DNA of 64,000 nt, from assembly GCA_020161505.1 (NCBI GenBank), contig JAIUNY010000012.1, forward strand, positions 1 to 64,000, given 5' to 3'. A program made the position numbers and the translations under genes. Positions 26,795 to 35,455 of this stretch are shown here, piece by piece. Position 1 is the stretch's first letter; each line of letters starts with the position of its first letter. The notes under the pieces are model-generated. The model was given only the letters and a program-made list of their open reading frames with translations, did no database searches and was not told the DNA's origin. This DNA is from Armatimonadota bacterium. GTDB lineage: Bacteria > Armatimonadota > Fimbriimonadia > Fimbriimonadales > Fimbriimonadaceae.

Positions 26795-26810
26795 GATGTA
26801 ACATTACATC
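26795..26810. promoter_or_regulatory. LacI-type operator abutting the lipoprotein start
   Basis: GATGTAA-CA-TTACATC is a perfect inverted repeat of 7+7 bases that ends one base before the ATG at 26811 and covers the AAAGGA ribosome-binding region. LacI-family sites are typically short palindromes of this kind. The LacI gene lies in the same operon at 27094, so autoregulation is likely. A TTGACG box at 26758-26763 could be the -35. Confidence 0.65.
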
Positions 26811-27086
26811 ATGCGACGATCACTGATGATCTCCTCTCTCCTCGGCATCGCGGCCTTGTTCACCCTCGGCCTCGCTGGGTGCGATAACTCAGAAGTCAGC
26901 CGCAAGGTGACACCCGAGCAGAAAGAGGAAGCCATCTCCCGCCGGCAACAGTACATCGAAAACATGCAAGGCGCGACGCCCGAACAGAAAGCCGCGCTCA
27001 AGGCAGGAATCGGCGGACAAGCTCCGACCGGACAAAACGCGGCCAAGGAAGCCGCCGAAGGCAAATCCAGCGAATCCGAGAGGTAA
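26811..27086 (+). CDS. Small lipoprotein upstream of LacI regulator
   Basis: A 91-residue predicted lipoprotein: MRRSLMISSLLGIAALFTLG, then LAGC lipobox. After the Cys comes DNSEVSRK and a charged helical region (TPEQKEEAISRRQQYIENMQ) that partly repeats (ATPEQKAALKAGIG), ending in a Gly/Ala/Glu-rich tail. It is more helical than the Pro/Ser-rich cassette lipoproteins, but it shares an operon with a prepilin two genes downstream. The function is unknown. Confidence 0.72.
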   Translation: MRRSLMISSLLGIAALFTLGLAGCDNSEVSRKVTPEQKEEAISRRQQYIENMQGATPEQKAALKAGIGGQAPTGQNAAKEAAEGKSSESER

Positions 27087-27093
27087 GAAACCC

Positions 27094-28158
27094 ATGAAGG
27101 GACGCGGAAATCGACGAGGAACCCTCAAAGAGGTCGCAACGCGCGCCGGAGTCTCCGTCGCCGCCGTGAGCAAGGTGCTCAACGGTCGAGGAGACAACGT
27201 CCGCATTGCCTCGTTGACCGCTGACCGCATTCGCGAAGCCGCCAAGGATCTCAACTACGTGCCGAACGCACTGGCTCGATCGCTGCGCATGCAGCAGAAC
27301 CACACGATCGGGCTGGTGTTCGAAAACTTCGGCGCCATCTCCGAAGGGCCGCTGTTCTATGTACACATGCTCGACGGCATCGCGGCACAGCTGTTTTCGC
27401 GCGGATATCGCCTCACCATCATCCCGGAAATCGACCACGACGACCCGATCAGCACCGTGGGCGATGGTCGCCTGGATGGGATCGTGTGGTGCAAAATGCC
27501 AACCTCGCCGGACATCGTCCAGGCCCTGAGCCGGTCGCCGGTTCCCTTCGTTGCTCTCCATGCCCGACCGGAAGAGGCGCTGGCCTCGACGGTTTTCGTC
27601 TGCTGCGACAACGCCGGAGGCATTGATCTGGCAATCGAGCACCTGGTCGAACTGGGTCACACGAACCTGTTGTTCGTGATGGAGGAGGGCGAAACCGACG
27701 TCCCCGACGCGATGGAGCGGCTCGAAGCCTTCCGCCGAGGTTGCACGGCCAGAGAGCTGGATCACCGAGTCACGATCTGGCACCACGATCTGCGAGAGAT
27801 GTCGGCCTTTGCGAAGAGCCTTCCCAGAGAGACAGGCGTCATTTGCTGGAACGAGTACATGGCCACCGAGTTCGTGAACCGAGCGCGACAAGTCGGGCTG
27901 CAGATTCCTCAGCAACTCAGCGTGATCGGATTCGATTCCACCCCGTACAGCGCCACCACCAATCCCCCTCTGACCGCCGTCCGTCAGCCCATCCGCGCCA
28001 TGGCCTCCCAGGCCGCCGCCACCCTCATCGACCTCGTCGAAGGGCGACCGGTAAGCCGAAATGACCTGATTTTCCCTTGCACGCTCGACGTGCGAGCCTC
28101 CACCGGACCCGTGCCCAGCACGCGTCCAAGCCCCTCAACGCAGAGGATTCCATCATGA
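27094..28158 (+). CDS. LacI-family transcriptional regulator
   Basis: A 354-residue repressor. The helix-turn-helix and hinge are typical: TLKEVATRAGVSVAAVSKVL, NGRGDNVRIASLTADRIREA, LNYVPNALARSLR. The periplasmic-binding-protein-like sensor domain follows (TIGLVFENFG, CDNAGGIDLAIEHLVELGH, SVIGFDSTPYSATTNPPLTA). It probably responds to a sugar released by the adjacent GH1 enzyme or a similar one. It sits between a lipoprotein gene and a prepilin gene, with an ATGA overlap to the latter, so a sugar-sensing repressor and a pilin share one transcript. Confidence 0.92.
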   Translation: MKGRGNRRGTLKEVATRAGVSVAAVSKVLNGRGDNVRIASLTADRIREAAKDLNYVPNALARSLRMQQNHTIGLVFENFGAISEGPLFYVHMLDGIAAQLFSRGYRLTIIPEIDHDDPISTVGDGRLDGIVWCKMPTSPDIVQALSRSPVPFVALHARPEEALASTVFVCCDNAGGIDLAIEHLVELGHTNLLFVMEEGETDVPDAMERLEAFRRGCTARELDHRVTIWHHDLREMSAFAKSLPRETGVICWNEYMATEFVNRARQVGLQIPQQLSVIGFDSTPYSATTNPPLTAVRQPIRAMASQAAATLIDLVEGRPVSRNDLIFPCTLDVRASTGPVPSTRPSPSTQRIPS

Positions 28159-29072
28159 AAAATAACCGAGCATTCACTCTCATCGAGCTCCTCGTCGTGA
28201 TCGCGATCATCGCGATTCTCGCGGCGATTCTGTTCCCTGTATTCGCTCAGGCCAAGGTCGCAGCGAAGAAGACCCAATCGCTCAGCAATGTCAAGCAAAT
28301 CAGCACGAGTACGTTCATCTACTCGGCCGACTATGACGACCTGAACGTGATGGCCGAGTACGGCAGCGGCAATGTCCATATCACGTGGTATGCCGCCATC
28401 CATCCGTACGTCAAGAACGGTCGTACCTACACGAACCCGGTCTCCGGAGTGCTTCAGTCATCCGGTAGCGATGGAATCTTCCGATCCCCGTCGTTCCCCG
28501 TAAGCCCGGTTGCGACGCCAACCACGTGGGAGCAAGCCCAAACTGGCGGATTCAGCTACGGCCTTCACCACACGATCTTTGCCGACAACTTCGACTCCAA
28601 CCAATCGTGGTTCCCAGCGGCACAGGTGAAACCTTCGCTCAGCCAAACCCAGCTTGAAAACCCTGCGGACAAAGTGATGATGATGGAGAAGGGTGCCAAC
28701 CCGACTTGGGGCTACCCGTGGTTCCACCCCTGGCAGTTCATGTGGATTGGAGAGATCGCCACGGTTGACGGAGACGTCTCCACGATCACGCGCGATGGCG
28801 TCGATGTCTACACCCCAAGCAGCCCGATGTACGACCCGCGCTTCGATACCGACTGCAGTGGAAGCACCACTGGCAACTGGGAATGCGCGGCACATGCCCG
28901 CTACCGATTCGGTCAAACGGCACCCATGGTGTTCATGGATGGTCACGCAAAAGCGATCAAGAAGGGTGCTTTGAAGTGGTACCAAAACATCTATGTGCCC
29001 CGCGGCGATGCGGCGGGCAGCTGGAAGTACTGGTATCTCGATGCCGGTAACGTCGGCCCCAACCCGAAATAA
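28155..29072 (+). CDS. Prepilin-type protein in LacI operon
   Basis: A 305-residue protein with leader MKNNRA, then [18 protein letters not shown] and [15 protein letters not shown]. The start at 28155 is fixed by the overlap with the LacI stop. The head domain has YSADYDDLNVMAEY, a FSYGLHHTIFADN segment, and PMVFMDGHAKAIKKG near the end, the layout common in Armatimonadota and Planctomycetota prepilins. It lacks the YNGxLHxYNATA core of the cassette pilins and is more distant from them. It is followed by a strong hairpin and a terminator. Confidence 0.88.
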   Translation: MKNNRAFTLIELLVVIAIIAILAAILFPVFAQAKVAAKKTQSLSNVKQISTSTFIYSADYDDLNVMAEYGSGNVHITWYAAIHPYVKNGRTYTNPVSGVLQSSGSDGIFRSPSFPVSPVATPTTWEQAQTGGFSYGLHHTIFADNFDSNQSWFPAAQVKPSLSQTQLENPADKVMMMEKGANPTWGYPWFHPWQFMWIGEIATVDGDVSTITRDGVDVYTPSSPMYDPRFDTDCSGSTTGNWECAAHARYRFGQTAPMVFMDGHAKAIKKGALKWYQNIYVPRGDAAGSWKYWYLDAGNVGPNPK

Positions 29073-29087
29073 CTTCTCTCGCCGGAA

Positions 29088-29121
29088 CCCCCGCGTGACT
29101 CCTCCGGGAGTCGCGCGGGGC
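29088..29121 (+). terminator. Strong hairpin after the LacI-operon prepilin
   Basis: CCCCGCGTGACTCC pairs with GGGAGTCGCGCGGGG across a tiny loop. There is no U-tract, so it may protect the mRNA 3' end or act with the second terminator at 29155. Confidence 0.55.
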
Positions 29122-29154
29122 TCATCCAGCCCTCAGAGTGATCGAGTAAAGGCC

Positions 29155-29187
29155 ACCGCCCCCCGCACGAGGGGGCGGTTCTTTTTT
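29155..29187 (+). terminator. Intrinsic terminator
   Basis: CCGCCCCC, a short gcacga loop, then GGGGGCGG followed by TTCTTTTTT. A classical rho-independent terminator that closes the lipoprotein-LacI-prepilin operon. Confidence 0.8.
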
Positions 29188-29255
29188 GAGTGAGCTCCAT
29201 CCAATTTCTAAAAAGTCCGCGCTAATAGTAGATTTTTGTCTGTCTTTTTGTTAGA

Positions 29256-29759
29256 ATGATCGCTATGGACTTCCGCGTAATCATTCGACGCACCACCCTC
29301 TCCGCTGCCGGAGAGTTCTTCATGTACTGCGCCGCTGTGCCCGAGGACAAGCTCGATTGGCAGCCCGCCGAGGGGACGCGAAGTGTCCGCGAACTGATGC
29401 GAGAAGTCGCCTGGTGTCCCAAGTGGGCGGCAGATATCGTCTCCGGGAAGCCCTTTGAATGGAGCGAAGAGATCCAGGCTCAGATTAAAGAAACCGAATC
29501 GCACTGGGTCACCGTGGAAGACTGCGAGCGCGTTTTCCGCGATCACTTTGCCGAATTTGATGCCGTGCTCGAATCATTCCCGGCCGAAAAGCTGGCCCAA
29601 GAGATGCCTCTTCCCTTCGACACCGGCGGAAAGATCTACAAAGGACTCGACAATCTGGAATATCCCCACTGGAACATCGTGTATCACCTCGGACAGGTCG
29701 CCTATATCCAGAAGATGTACGGGGATCACAAAATGTACTGGGCCGAACCAATGGTCTGA
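29256..29759 (+). CDS. DinB-like family protein
   Basis: A 167-residue four-helix-bundle protein of the DinB/YfiT type. Seen are the first-helix pattern (YCAAVPEDKLDWQPAEGTRS), VRELMREVAW, and YPHWNIVYHLGQVAYIQKMY near the end. Many members bind a metal through three His residues. Here two are present in HWNIVYHLGQ and the usual first His is not obvious. ATG 29265 is an alternative start. Some members are thiol transferases; the role here is unknown. Confidence 0.72.
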   Translation: MIAMDFRVIIRRTTLSAAGEFFMYCAAVPEDKLDWQPAEGTRSVRELMREVAWCPKWAADIVSGKPFEWSEEIQAQIKETESHWVTVEDCERVFRDHFAEFDAVLESFPAEKLAQEMPLPFDTGGKIYKGLDNLEYPHWNIVYHLGQVAYIQKMYGDHKMYWAEPMV

Positions 29760-29803
29760 CCGAAGAGGTTGACAAGAATGCGGGCGGAGGGTAGAAATCG
29801 GGC

Positions 29804-30370
29804 GTGACTAAGGGAATCTTCGTCGGTTTTATCGCCCTCTGCCTTGTCGGCACCGCGCCTTCGCTTGCCCAGCGGCCAAAGCCTGCCGGGGCAAAGGGCG
29901 CCTCGGAAATCTTCAAGTACTACGACACTTTCGTGGAACGCTTCAAGAAGAAGGATCTTGAGTCGTTCACGTCAATGTGGACGAAGGAGTACGACGATTA
30001 CTTTGGGGAGGCGTTCCTCGATAAGTCTGCCAAGGAACGTTTTGCCGCTCAGATCGCCTCGACGGGAAGGTTCCAAAACGGCCCCAACGTTGTGTATGTC
30101 GACTCGATCAAGCCCAGAGGAGAAGGCTTTGTCGTTACTGGATTTCGGTATGGCTCATTCAGGCTCGAAGATGGGGCGACTGGGATGCTCTCAGAAGGTG
30201 GAGCATGGTTCTCTCACTCCTTCACCCACCTCTGGGTGAAGGTCGGTGATTCCTACCTCCTCAAGAACTCGCGAAAGGGCGAATACGAAGAACTTTCCGA
30301 AGCCGCCGAAGCGGCATGGAAGAAGAAACATAGCAAGGCGAAGGATCTCTACGGCAAAGCCAGTCAGTAG
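29804..30370 (+). CDS. Secreted NTF2/DUF4440-like protein
   Basis: A 188-residue protein from GTG 29804 with a signal peptide (MTKGIFVGFIALCLVGTAPS, then LAQ). The mature part starts with a helix, FKYYDTFVERFKKKDLESFT, and a beta-rich cone-like body (FVVTGFRYGSFRLEDG, SFTHLWVKVGDSYLLKNS), which resembles SnoaL/DUF4440 folds. The tail is Lys/Ala/Glu rich. No catalytic residues can be assigned. Confidence 0.5.
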   Translation: MTKGIFVGFIALCLVGTAPSLAQRPKPAGAKGASEIFKYYDTFVERFKKKDLESFTSMWTKEYDDYFGEAFLDKSAKERFAAQIASTGRFQNGPNVVYVDSIKPRGEGFVVTGFRYGSFRLEDGATGMLSEGGAWFSHSFTHLWVKVGDSYLLKNSRKGEYEELSEAAEAAWKKKHSKAKDLYGKASQ

Positions 30371-30408
30371 AGGAATTCTCTAGCCGTCGCCCGCCGCCTC
30401 CATGAGGA

Positions 30409-32187
30409 ATGGAGCCTGGGAACCCAGTAATTTCACTGTCTCAGCAATCATTGCTGGTGTGGAACATCTCTCCTGGCATGCTCACGGGCGACGTGTTTGT
30501 TGATGAGGGTCTAATCACTCCCTATCAGCTCCAACTGGCGGTAAATAAGCAGGTGGAGACTGGGGGGAATGATCCCATTGCGAAGGTGATGGTCGATATG
30601 GGCCTCATCTCGGAGAAGGATCGTATCCGGATGACCGGAAAGGTCTGGGATATCCCGTTTGCCGATCTCGAAAAGGGTGGCCCGACCCAAGAAGCTCTCA
30701 AACTCCTGACCCCCCAGTTTGCTAAGCGGTTCAAAATTCTCCCTCTCGCCATCCAAGAAGGCACGCTCGCGGTGGCCATGGCGAATCCTCTCGATGTGTT
30801 CGTCATCGACGAGCTCCGAATGAACACCGGGCTGGAGATCCAGCCGTTCATTGCCGTGGACGAGGAAGTGACCGCCGCCCTCGGCGAGTACTACGCCTCC
30901 GATGTCAGCGTCACCCACGAGCTTGATGGCGTGATGAAGGATTTCGACGAGAAGACCGTCGATCTGAGCAGCCACGCAAACAAAGAAGAAGAGTACGACG
31001 AGGACGATGAAGCACCGGTTATCCGCCTGGCCAACCTCATCATCAACCAAGCGGTCAGCGAAAAGGCGAGCGATATCCACATCGAGCCGCGCAAAAATGA
31101 CCTGCTCGTCAGGTTCCGGATCGACGGCATCATGGTCGAGATCATGCGGCTTCCGCGCAAGGTCAGTAACGCTCTCACCAGCCGATTCAAGATCATCGCC
31201 AACATGGATATTGCGGAGAAACGCGCTCCGCAAGATAACCGGATTTCAGCCACCATCAATGGCGCTGAGTACGATTTCCGCGTCTCCACCCTCCCCGTCG
31301 TCTACGGGGAGAAAATCGTTATGCGGGTGCTTGATAAAGGCGGCATCAACGTTGGCCTCAGCAAGCTCGGATTTCTGCCCCATAACTACAAAGCGCTCGA
31401 GGATCTGGCCACCCGCAGCTACGGGATCTGCTTGGTCACGGGGCCAACGGGATCGGGTAAGTCCACCACGCTTTACTCGCTCATCAACCAAACCAACGAT
31501 GGCCTCAAGAACATCATCACCATCGAGGATCCGGTTGAGTATGAGCTCGAAAGCATCAATCAGTGCGCCGTCAACAAAAAGGCTGGCATGACCTTCGCCG
31601 CCGGTCTGCGAGCCATGCTCCGCCAAGACCCCGACGTCATCATGGTGGGTGAAATGCGCGATGAGGAAACCGCGACCATCGCCATGGAAGCGGCGATGAC
31701 CGGGCACCTTGTTTTCAGCACGCTCCACACCAACGATGCCCCCTCCGCGCCGGGTCGACTCATCGACATGGGCGTCGAGCCATTCCTCATCAGCTCGTCA
31801 ATCATCGGCGTCCTTGCCCAGCGACTCATCCGCGTGATTTGCCCGAACTGCAAAGAGCAATACACCGCGACTCGCGAGAGCCTGATCCGCTACGGCTTCC
31901 CGGTTCCGGAAGAAGTCGGCGCGGATACCCACGGCGAAATCACCCTCTTCAAGGGTCGGGGATGCGAGAAGTGCAAGAACTCCGGCTACAAGGGTCGGTC
32001 CGGCGTTCACGAGCTCCTGGTGATGACCGACGATATCCGAGACCGTATTCTCCACTCCGCTCCGGCTCACGAGATTCGTAACTTGGCCGTCGCCAACGGG
32101 ATGAAAACTCTCCAACACGACGCGATGCAGAAGATTCTGAACGGCGTCACCACGGTGGATGAAGTCATCCGTGTCATCTACTCATAA
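30409..32187 (+). CDS. pilB: Type IV pilus assembly ATPase PilB
   Basis: Cytoplasmic hexameric ATPase that drives pilin polymerisation; 592 residues. The N-terminal MshE/T2SSE_N-type region (LITPYQLQLAVNKQ) leads to the ATPase core. Core motifs are the Asp box (SDIHIEPRKNDLLVRFRIDG), Walker A GPTGSGKSTT near residues 345-354, the IEDPVEYEL box, and the His box GHLVFSTLHTNDAPSAPGRL. A zinc-binding four-Cys motif (CPNCKEQY and CEKCKNSGYKGR) is also present. ATG 30478 (MLTGDVFVDEG) is an alternative start. It is followed by HDOD and pilT genes. Confidence 0.94.
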   Translation: MEPGNPVISLSQQSLLVWNISPGMLTGDVFVDEGLITPYQLQLAVNKQVETGGNDPIAKVMVDMGLISEKDRIRMTGKVWDIPFADLEKGGPTQEALKLLTPQFAKRFKILPLAIQEGTLAVAMANPLDVFVIDELRMNTGLEIQPFIAVDEEVTAALGEYYASDVSVTHELDGVMKDFDEKTVDLSSHANKEEEYDEDDEAPVIRLANLIINQAVSEKASDIHIEPRKNDLLVRFRIDGIMVEIMRLPRKVSNALTSRFKIIANMDIAEKRAPQDNRISATINGAEYDFRVSTLPVVYGEKIVMRVLDKGGINVGLSKLGFLPHNYKALEDLATRSYGICLVTGPTGSGKSTTLYSLINQTNDGLKNIITIEDPVEYELESINQCAVNKKAGMTFAAGLRAMLRQDPDVIMVGEMRDEETATIAMEAAMTGHLVFSTLHTNDAPSAPGRLIDMGVEPFLISSSIIGVLAQRLIRVICPNCKEQYTATRESLIRYGFPVPEEVGADTHGEITLFKGRGCEKCKNSGYKGRSGVHELLVMTDDIRDRILHSAPAHEIRNLAVANGMKTLQHDAMQKILNGVTTVDEVIRVIYS

Positions 32188-32228
32188 AGACCAGAACCGT
32201 TTGAACCAATCATTTTCCTAGGGAACCC

Positions 32229-33083
32229 ATGTCTGCTGCCCACTCTTTGCCTCCTGCCGATACGGTCGAAGTCGTCCTTGCCAAAATCAAGGACATTGCC
32301 GTCTTGCCTCAAGTGGTCTTCAAGATCATGGAAATGACGGGAAACGAGGCCGCCAGTGCGGGAGAATTGGAGGCCGCCATCATCGTGGATCCCGGTTTCT
32401 CGGCCAAGCTTCTGGCTCTGGCCAATAGTGCCAGCTTCTCGCTCCCGAAGAAAGTGACCTCGATCCGCGATGCCGTGATGTTTATTGGCTTGCGCCAGGT
32501 ACGGCAGGCCGCCATGGCGGTCGGTGTGTTCGACATGTTTGTCGGAAAGACCGACAAGGAATCTCTCCGACGCCGAAGCTGGTGGCGCCAGAGCGTCGAC
32601 ACCGCCCTTTGCGCCCGATCACTCAGCGAGAGGTTCAATGCGGGACCACCGGAACTGGCCTACACGACCGGACTCTTGCACCTGATCGGCAAAACCCTCC
32701 TGGATCGCTACGAGAGCAAGGAGTACGAAAAAGTCACATTACTTTGCGAGCGAGGGGTCACCGATTTCCAGGCGGAACAAGCAGTTTATGGATGTCATCA
32801 CATCTTGGTCGCAGAGGGCGCGGCCAAGAAGTGGGGATTCCCCGAGGAACTCGCGACGGGGCTGAACTACATGCAGCCTCACGAGGATCCCAAGGTGTCG
32901 CAGGCCAGAGCAATTCTCGCCGTCAGCCATCGAATCGCGTCAATCGCCCGCGACGGAGCCGACGGAGGAGCCAATCTGCCGGAATGGGCGGTGCCCGCAC
33001 TGCCGCCAGCGGCGCAAGATCAAGCCAAGCTCGTCGAGGCAGGCCTGGCGGCAATCGCTGCCGGAGCCCACCTCCACATGTAG
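32229..33083 (+). CDS. HDOD domain signalling protein
   Basis: A 284-residue protein consisting mainly of an HDOD domain: VVFKIMEMTGNEAASAGELE, IVDPGFSAKLLALANSASF, TSIRDAVMFIGLRQVRQAAM. HDOD proteins resemble HD phosphohydrolases that have lost catalytic residues and serve in signal transduction. Its place between pilB and pilT suggests control of pilus extension and retraction. No receiver or GGDEF domain is attached. Confidence 0.88.
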   Translation: MSAAHSLPPADTVEVVLAKIKDIAVLPQVVFKIMEMTGNEAASAGELEAAIIVDPGFSAKLLALANSASFSLPKKVTSIRDAVMFIGLRQVRQAAMAVGVFDMFVGKTDKESLRRRSWWRQSVDTALCARSLSERFNAGPPELAYTTGLLHLIGKTLLDRYESKEYEKVTLLCERGVTDFQAEQAVYGCHHILVAEGAAKKWGFPEELATGLNYMQPHEDPKVSQARAILAVSHRIASIARDGADGGANLPEWAVPALPPAAQDQAKLVEAGLAAIAAGAHLHM

Positions 33084-33134
33084 TCAGACCATTTTTCAGC
33101 CATCACAAACAACAGGGAACAAACGGAGAACACG

Positions 33135-34583
33135 ATGTCGGATCAATTTAGTTGGGAAAAACACCTGAACGGCGGAACCGAGCCGAGTCAACCAGCAGGC
33201 ACTCCGCCGCCGCCAGCCACTGCACCACCGATGGGCGCGCCACCGGCCGCTCCTCACGCCGCGCCTCCGGCAGCGAGTCCGTTCGACCAAGCGGCCCCGC
33301 CGATGGCCGCCGAGCCCGCTGCGGTTCCCAAGATGCCGATTTTGGAATCCGAGCCGAATATCGCCTTCTCGCCATCGCCTATTGCCCAGCAAGAAAGCTA
33401 TGTTCCGGCCCACGTTCCGCTCGAACTCCGCACGCCGGAGAAATTCCGTGGCAAGTTCTACGTCGGCGAGGAAATTCAAGAGCCTTCCTATCACGGCGAA
33501 GAGCAAGTCGCACCCGTCGAGGGAGTTCACCTTGACGAAATCCTGCGGATGGCGTACGAGCGCAAGGCAAGCGACATCCACATCACCGCTGGCCTCCCGC
33601 CGATGATGCGTCTCGACGGTGAACTCGTCGGACTTCCCTACTCGGTTTTGAAGCCGCAAGACACCCAGCGCCTGATGTACGAGGTTCTGAACGACGACCA
33701 GATCACCAAGTTCGAAAACACCAAGGAACTCGACATGGGCTACACGGTCAAGGGTCTGGCGCGATTCCGCTGCAACGTGTATCAGCAGCGAAGCGCGACC
33801 GCCGCCGCCCTCCGGGTCATCGCCAACCGCATCCCGTCGTTTGAGGAGCTCCGACTGCCTCCGATCATCCGCGAGATTGCCAAGCGATCGTCCGGTCTTG
33901 TGCTGGTGACGGGACCGACGGGTTCTGGTAAGTCAACCACCATCGCCTCGATGATTGACGACATCAACGAGAATCGCACCGCGCACATCATGACAATCGA
34001 GGACCCGATTGAGTACCTGCACAAGCACAAGAAGTGCATGGTCAACCAACGGGAAATGCACGAGGACACTTACAGTTTCCACAACTCTCTGCGGGCAGTT
34101 CTCCGGGAAGACCCGGACATCATCCTCGTCGGCGAACTTCGCGACCTTGAGACGATTGAAGCCGCGCTGACCTTGGCGGAAACCGGACACTTGGTCTTCG
34201 GCACGCTCCACACGCGGAACGCACCTTCGACCATCGACCGGATCGTCGACGTGTTCCCCTCCGACCAGCAGGAGCAGATTCGCGTTCTGTTGTCGAACAC
34301 GCTGGAAGGCGTTATCAGCCAACAACTTCTGCCAAAACTCGGTGGCGGTCGCGTGGCGTCGCTTGAGATCATGCTCGGTATCCCCGCGATTCGCAACCTG
34401 ATTCGTGAAGGAAAAACCCACCAGATGTATTCGATTCTCGAAACCAACTCGAATCAAGGCATGGTCACAATGGATCGCTCTCTGGCTGACCACTTCCGCT
34501 CCGGCGCCGTGGCCTATGACGAGTGTTTGATGCGGGCGGTGGACAAAGAATCGTTCACCCGACTCGCCAAAGGCGTCGCCTAG
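33135..34583 (+). CDS. pilT: PilT-family twitching motility ATPase with Pro/Ala-rich extension
   Basis: A 482-residue retraction ATPase. The C-terminal 350 residues are PilT-like: ASDIHITAGLPPMMRLDGEL, Walker A GPTGSGKSTT near 260-269, IEDPIEYLH, the Walker B/Asp box DPDIILVGELRDLETI, and GHLVFGTLHTRNAPSTIDRI. A further match is VFPSDQQEQIRVLLSNTLEG. Unlike standard PilT of about 345 residues, the first 130 residues are a Pro/Ala-rich low-complexity extension (PAGTPPPPATAPPMGAPPAA). A terminator follows the gene. Confidence 0.93.
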   Translation: MSDQFSWEKHLNGGTEPSQPAGTPPPPATAPPMGAPPAAPHAAPPAASPFDQAAPPMAAEPAAVPKMPILESEPNIAFSPSPIAQQESYVPAHVPLELRTPEKFRGKFYVGEEIQEPSYHGEEQVAPVEGVHLDEILRMAYERKASDIHITAGLPPMMRLDGELVGLPYSVLKPQDTQRLMYEVLNDDQITKFENTKELDMGYTVKGLARFRCNVYQQRSATAAALRVIANRIPSFEELRLPPIIREIAKRSSGLVLVTGPTGSGKSTTIASMIDDINENRTAHIMTIEDPIEYLHKHKKCMVNQREMHEDTYSFHNSLRAVLREDPDIILVGELRDLETIEAALTLAETGHLVFGTLHTRNAPSTIDRIVDVFPSDQQEQIRVLLSNTLEGVISQQLLPKLGGGRVASLEIMLGIPAIRNLIREGKTHQMYSILETNSNQGMVTMDRSLADHFRSGAVAYDECLMRAVDKESFTRLAKGVA

Positions 34584-34606
34584 GCCGCGCACTTCGACGA
34601 CCGAGA

Positions 34607-34645
34607 CGGCCCTGCTGATCCGCGTGATCGGCAGGGCCGCTTTTT
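34607..34645 (+). terminator. Terminator after pilT
   Basis: CGGCCCTGCTGATC pairs with GATCGGCAGGGCCG (one G-T wobble) around a five-base loop and is followed by CTTTTT. Confidence 0.85.
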
Positions 34646-34648
34646 GCT

Positions 34649-35044
34649 TCATGCAATGTAGTCGAGCCCGTGCCGCTTCACGAGCGTGAGCAGCTTGAGG
34701 GCAGCACCGGAGGGCTTCTTGACGCCACGTTCCCACTGACTGATGAGTCCGACACTGACGTGGAGATAGCTCGCGAAAACAGCTTGGCTCACACCGCTCT
34801 CGGTGCGTACAGAGCGGATGTCGTCCGCCGTGAGCTCATCGACCGGTACCAAGCAAAGCTCATCGAACTGGCGCATCGTCTGTTTGTCGACAATTCCTGA
34901 AGCATGAAGAGCGGCGACGCTCTCATGGATGTCCCCGAGAATCTTGGATCCGGGTTTTCGTCCCGGTTCCACTTGGAGCGCCAGAGGATCTTGAATCGCT
35001 GCGCTTTTCTCTTCACTCAGGATTTTCGACTTCATCAAATTCAC
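34649..35044 (-). CDS. XRE-family antitoxin (HigA/NadS-like)
   Basis: A 131-residue antitoxin. A variable N-terminal half is followed by a helix-turn-helix domain: ADDIRSVRTESGVSQAVFAS, then YLHVSVGLISQWERGVKKPS. It would bind and neutralise the RelE-like toxin encoded just upstream and repress the operon. MKSKIL at 35035 is an alternative start. The two genes overlap by about 30 bases, toxin first, the order usual for HigBA-like pairs. Confidence 0.87.
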   Translation of the reverse strand: MNLMKSKILSEEKSAAIQDPLALQVEPGRKPGSKILGDIHESVAALHASGIVDKQTMRQFDELCLVPVDELTADDIRSVRTESGVSQAVFASYLHVSVGLISQWERGVKKPSGAALKLLTLVKRHGLDYIA

Positions 35045-35387
35045 CTATTTCTAATCCAGTCTCGATGTCAGACTCGCTGAGCGACAGCAGCAAGGCAGCG
35101 AACTGGCGATATGCGAGAAGCTCAGCCCGAGTCACATTCGTACGCTCGTTCTTCGCATACCCATAGAGGAAGAAGGCTCGATCGCCCTTGCGAAAGCCGA
35201 CCAGAACTCGGAATCCACCCGATTTGCCACCTCCTGGGCGACGAACCCTCTGTTTGAAGAGCCCGCCTCCCAAGTCTGCGTGAATCAGTCCGGCTTCGAT
35301 CTCACGAATCGTCGCTCTCAAGACGTCTTCCGTCACACCCTCACTCTCAGAGAACTTTCGAAACGAGGCTATTCTGAATATCCGCAC
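35013..35387 (-). CDS. RelE/HigB-like toxin of a type II toxin-antitoxin pair
   Basis: A 124-residue protein of the RelE superfamily. Seen are REIEAGLIHADLGGGLFKQR, RRPGGGKSGGFRVLVGFRKG, then DRAFFLYGYAKNERTNVT. These closely follow the consensus of ribosome-associated mRNA-interferase-type toxins with a basic, aromatic active surface. Its gene precedes and overlaps the antitoxin gene. TA loci of this kind are often mobile; no transposase is nearby. Confidence 0.9.
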   Translation of the reverse strand: MRIFRIASFRKFSESEGVTEDVLRATIREIEAGLIHADLGGGLFKQRVRRPGGGKSGGFRVLVGFRKGDRAFFLYGYAKNERTNVTRAELLAYRQFAALLLSLSESDIETGLEIGEFDEVENPE

Positions 35388-35455
35388 GACTTCTCACGAG
35401 CCACTCTTCTATGATACTCCGTTCTATAGCACTAAGTTCCACAAAGGAGCGAAAA

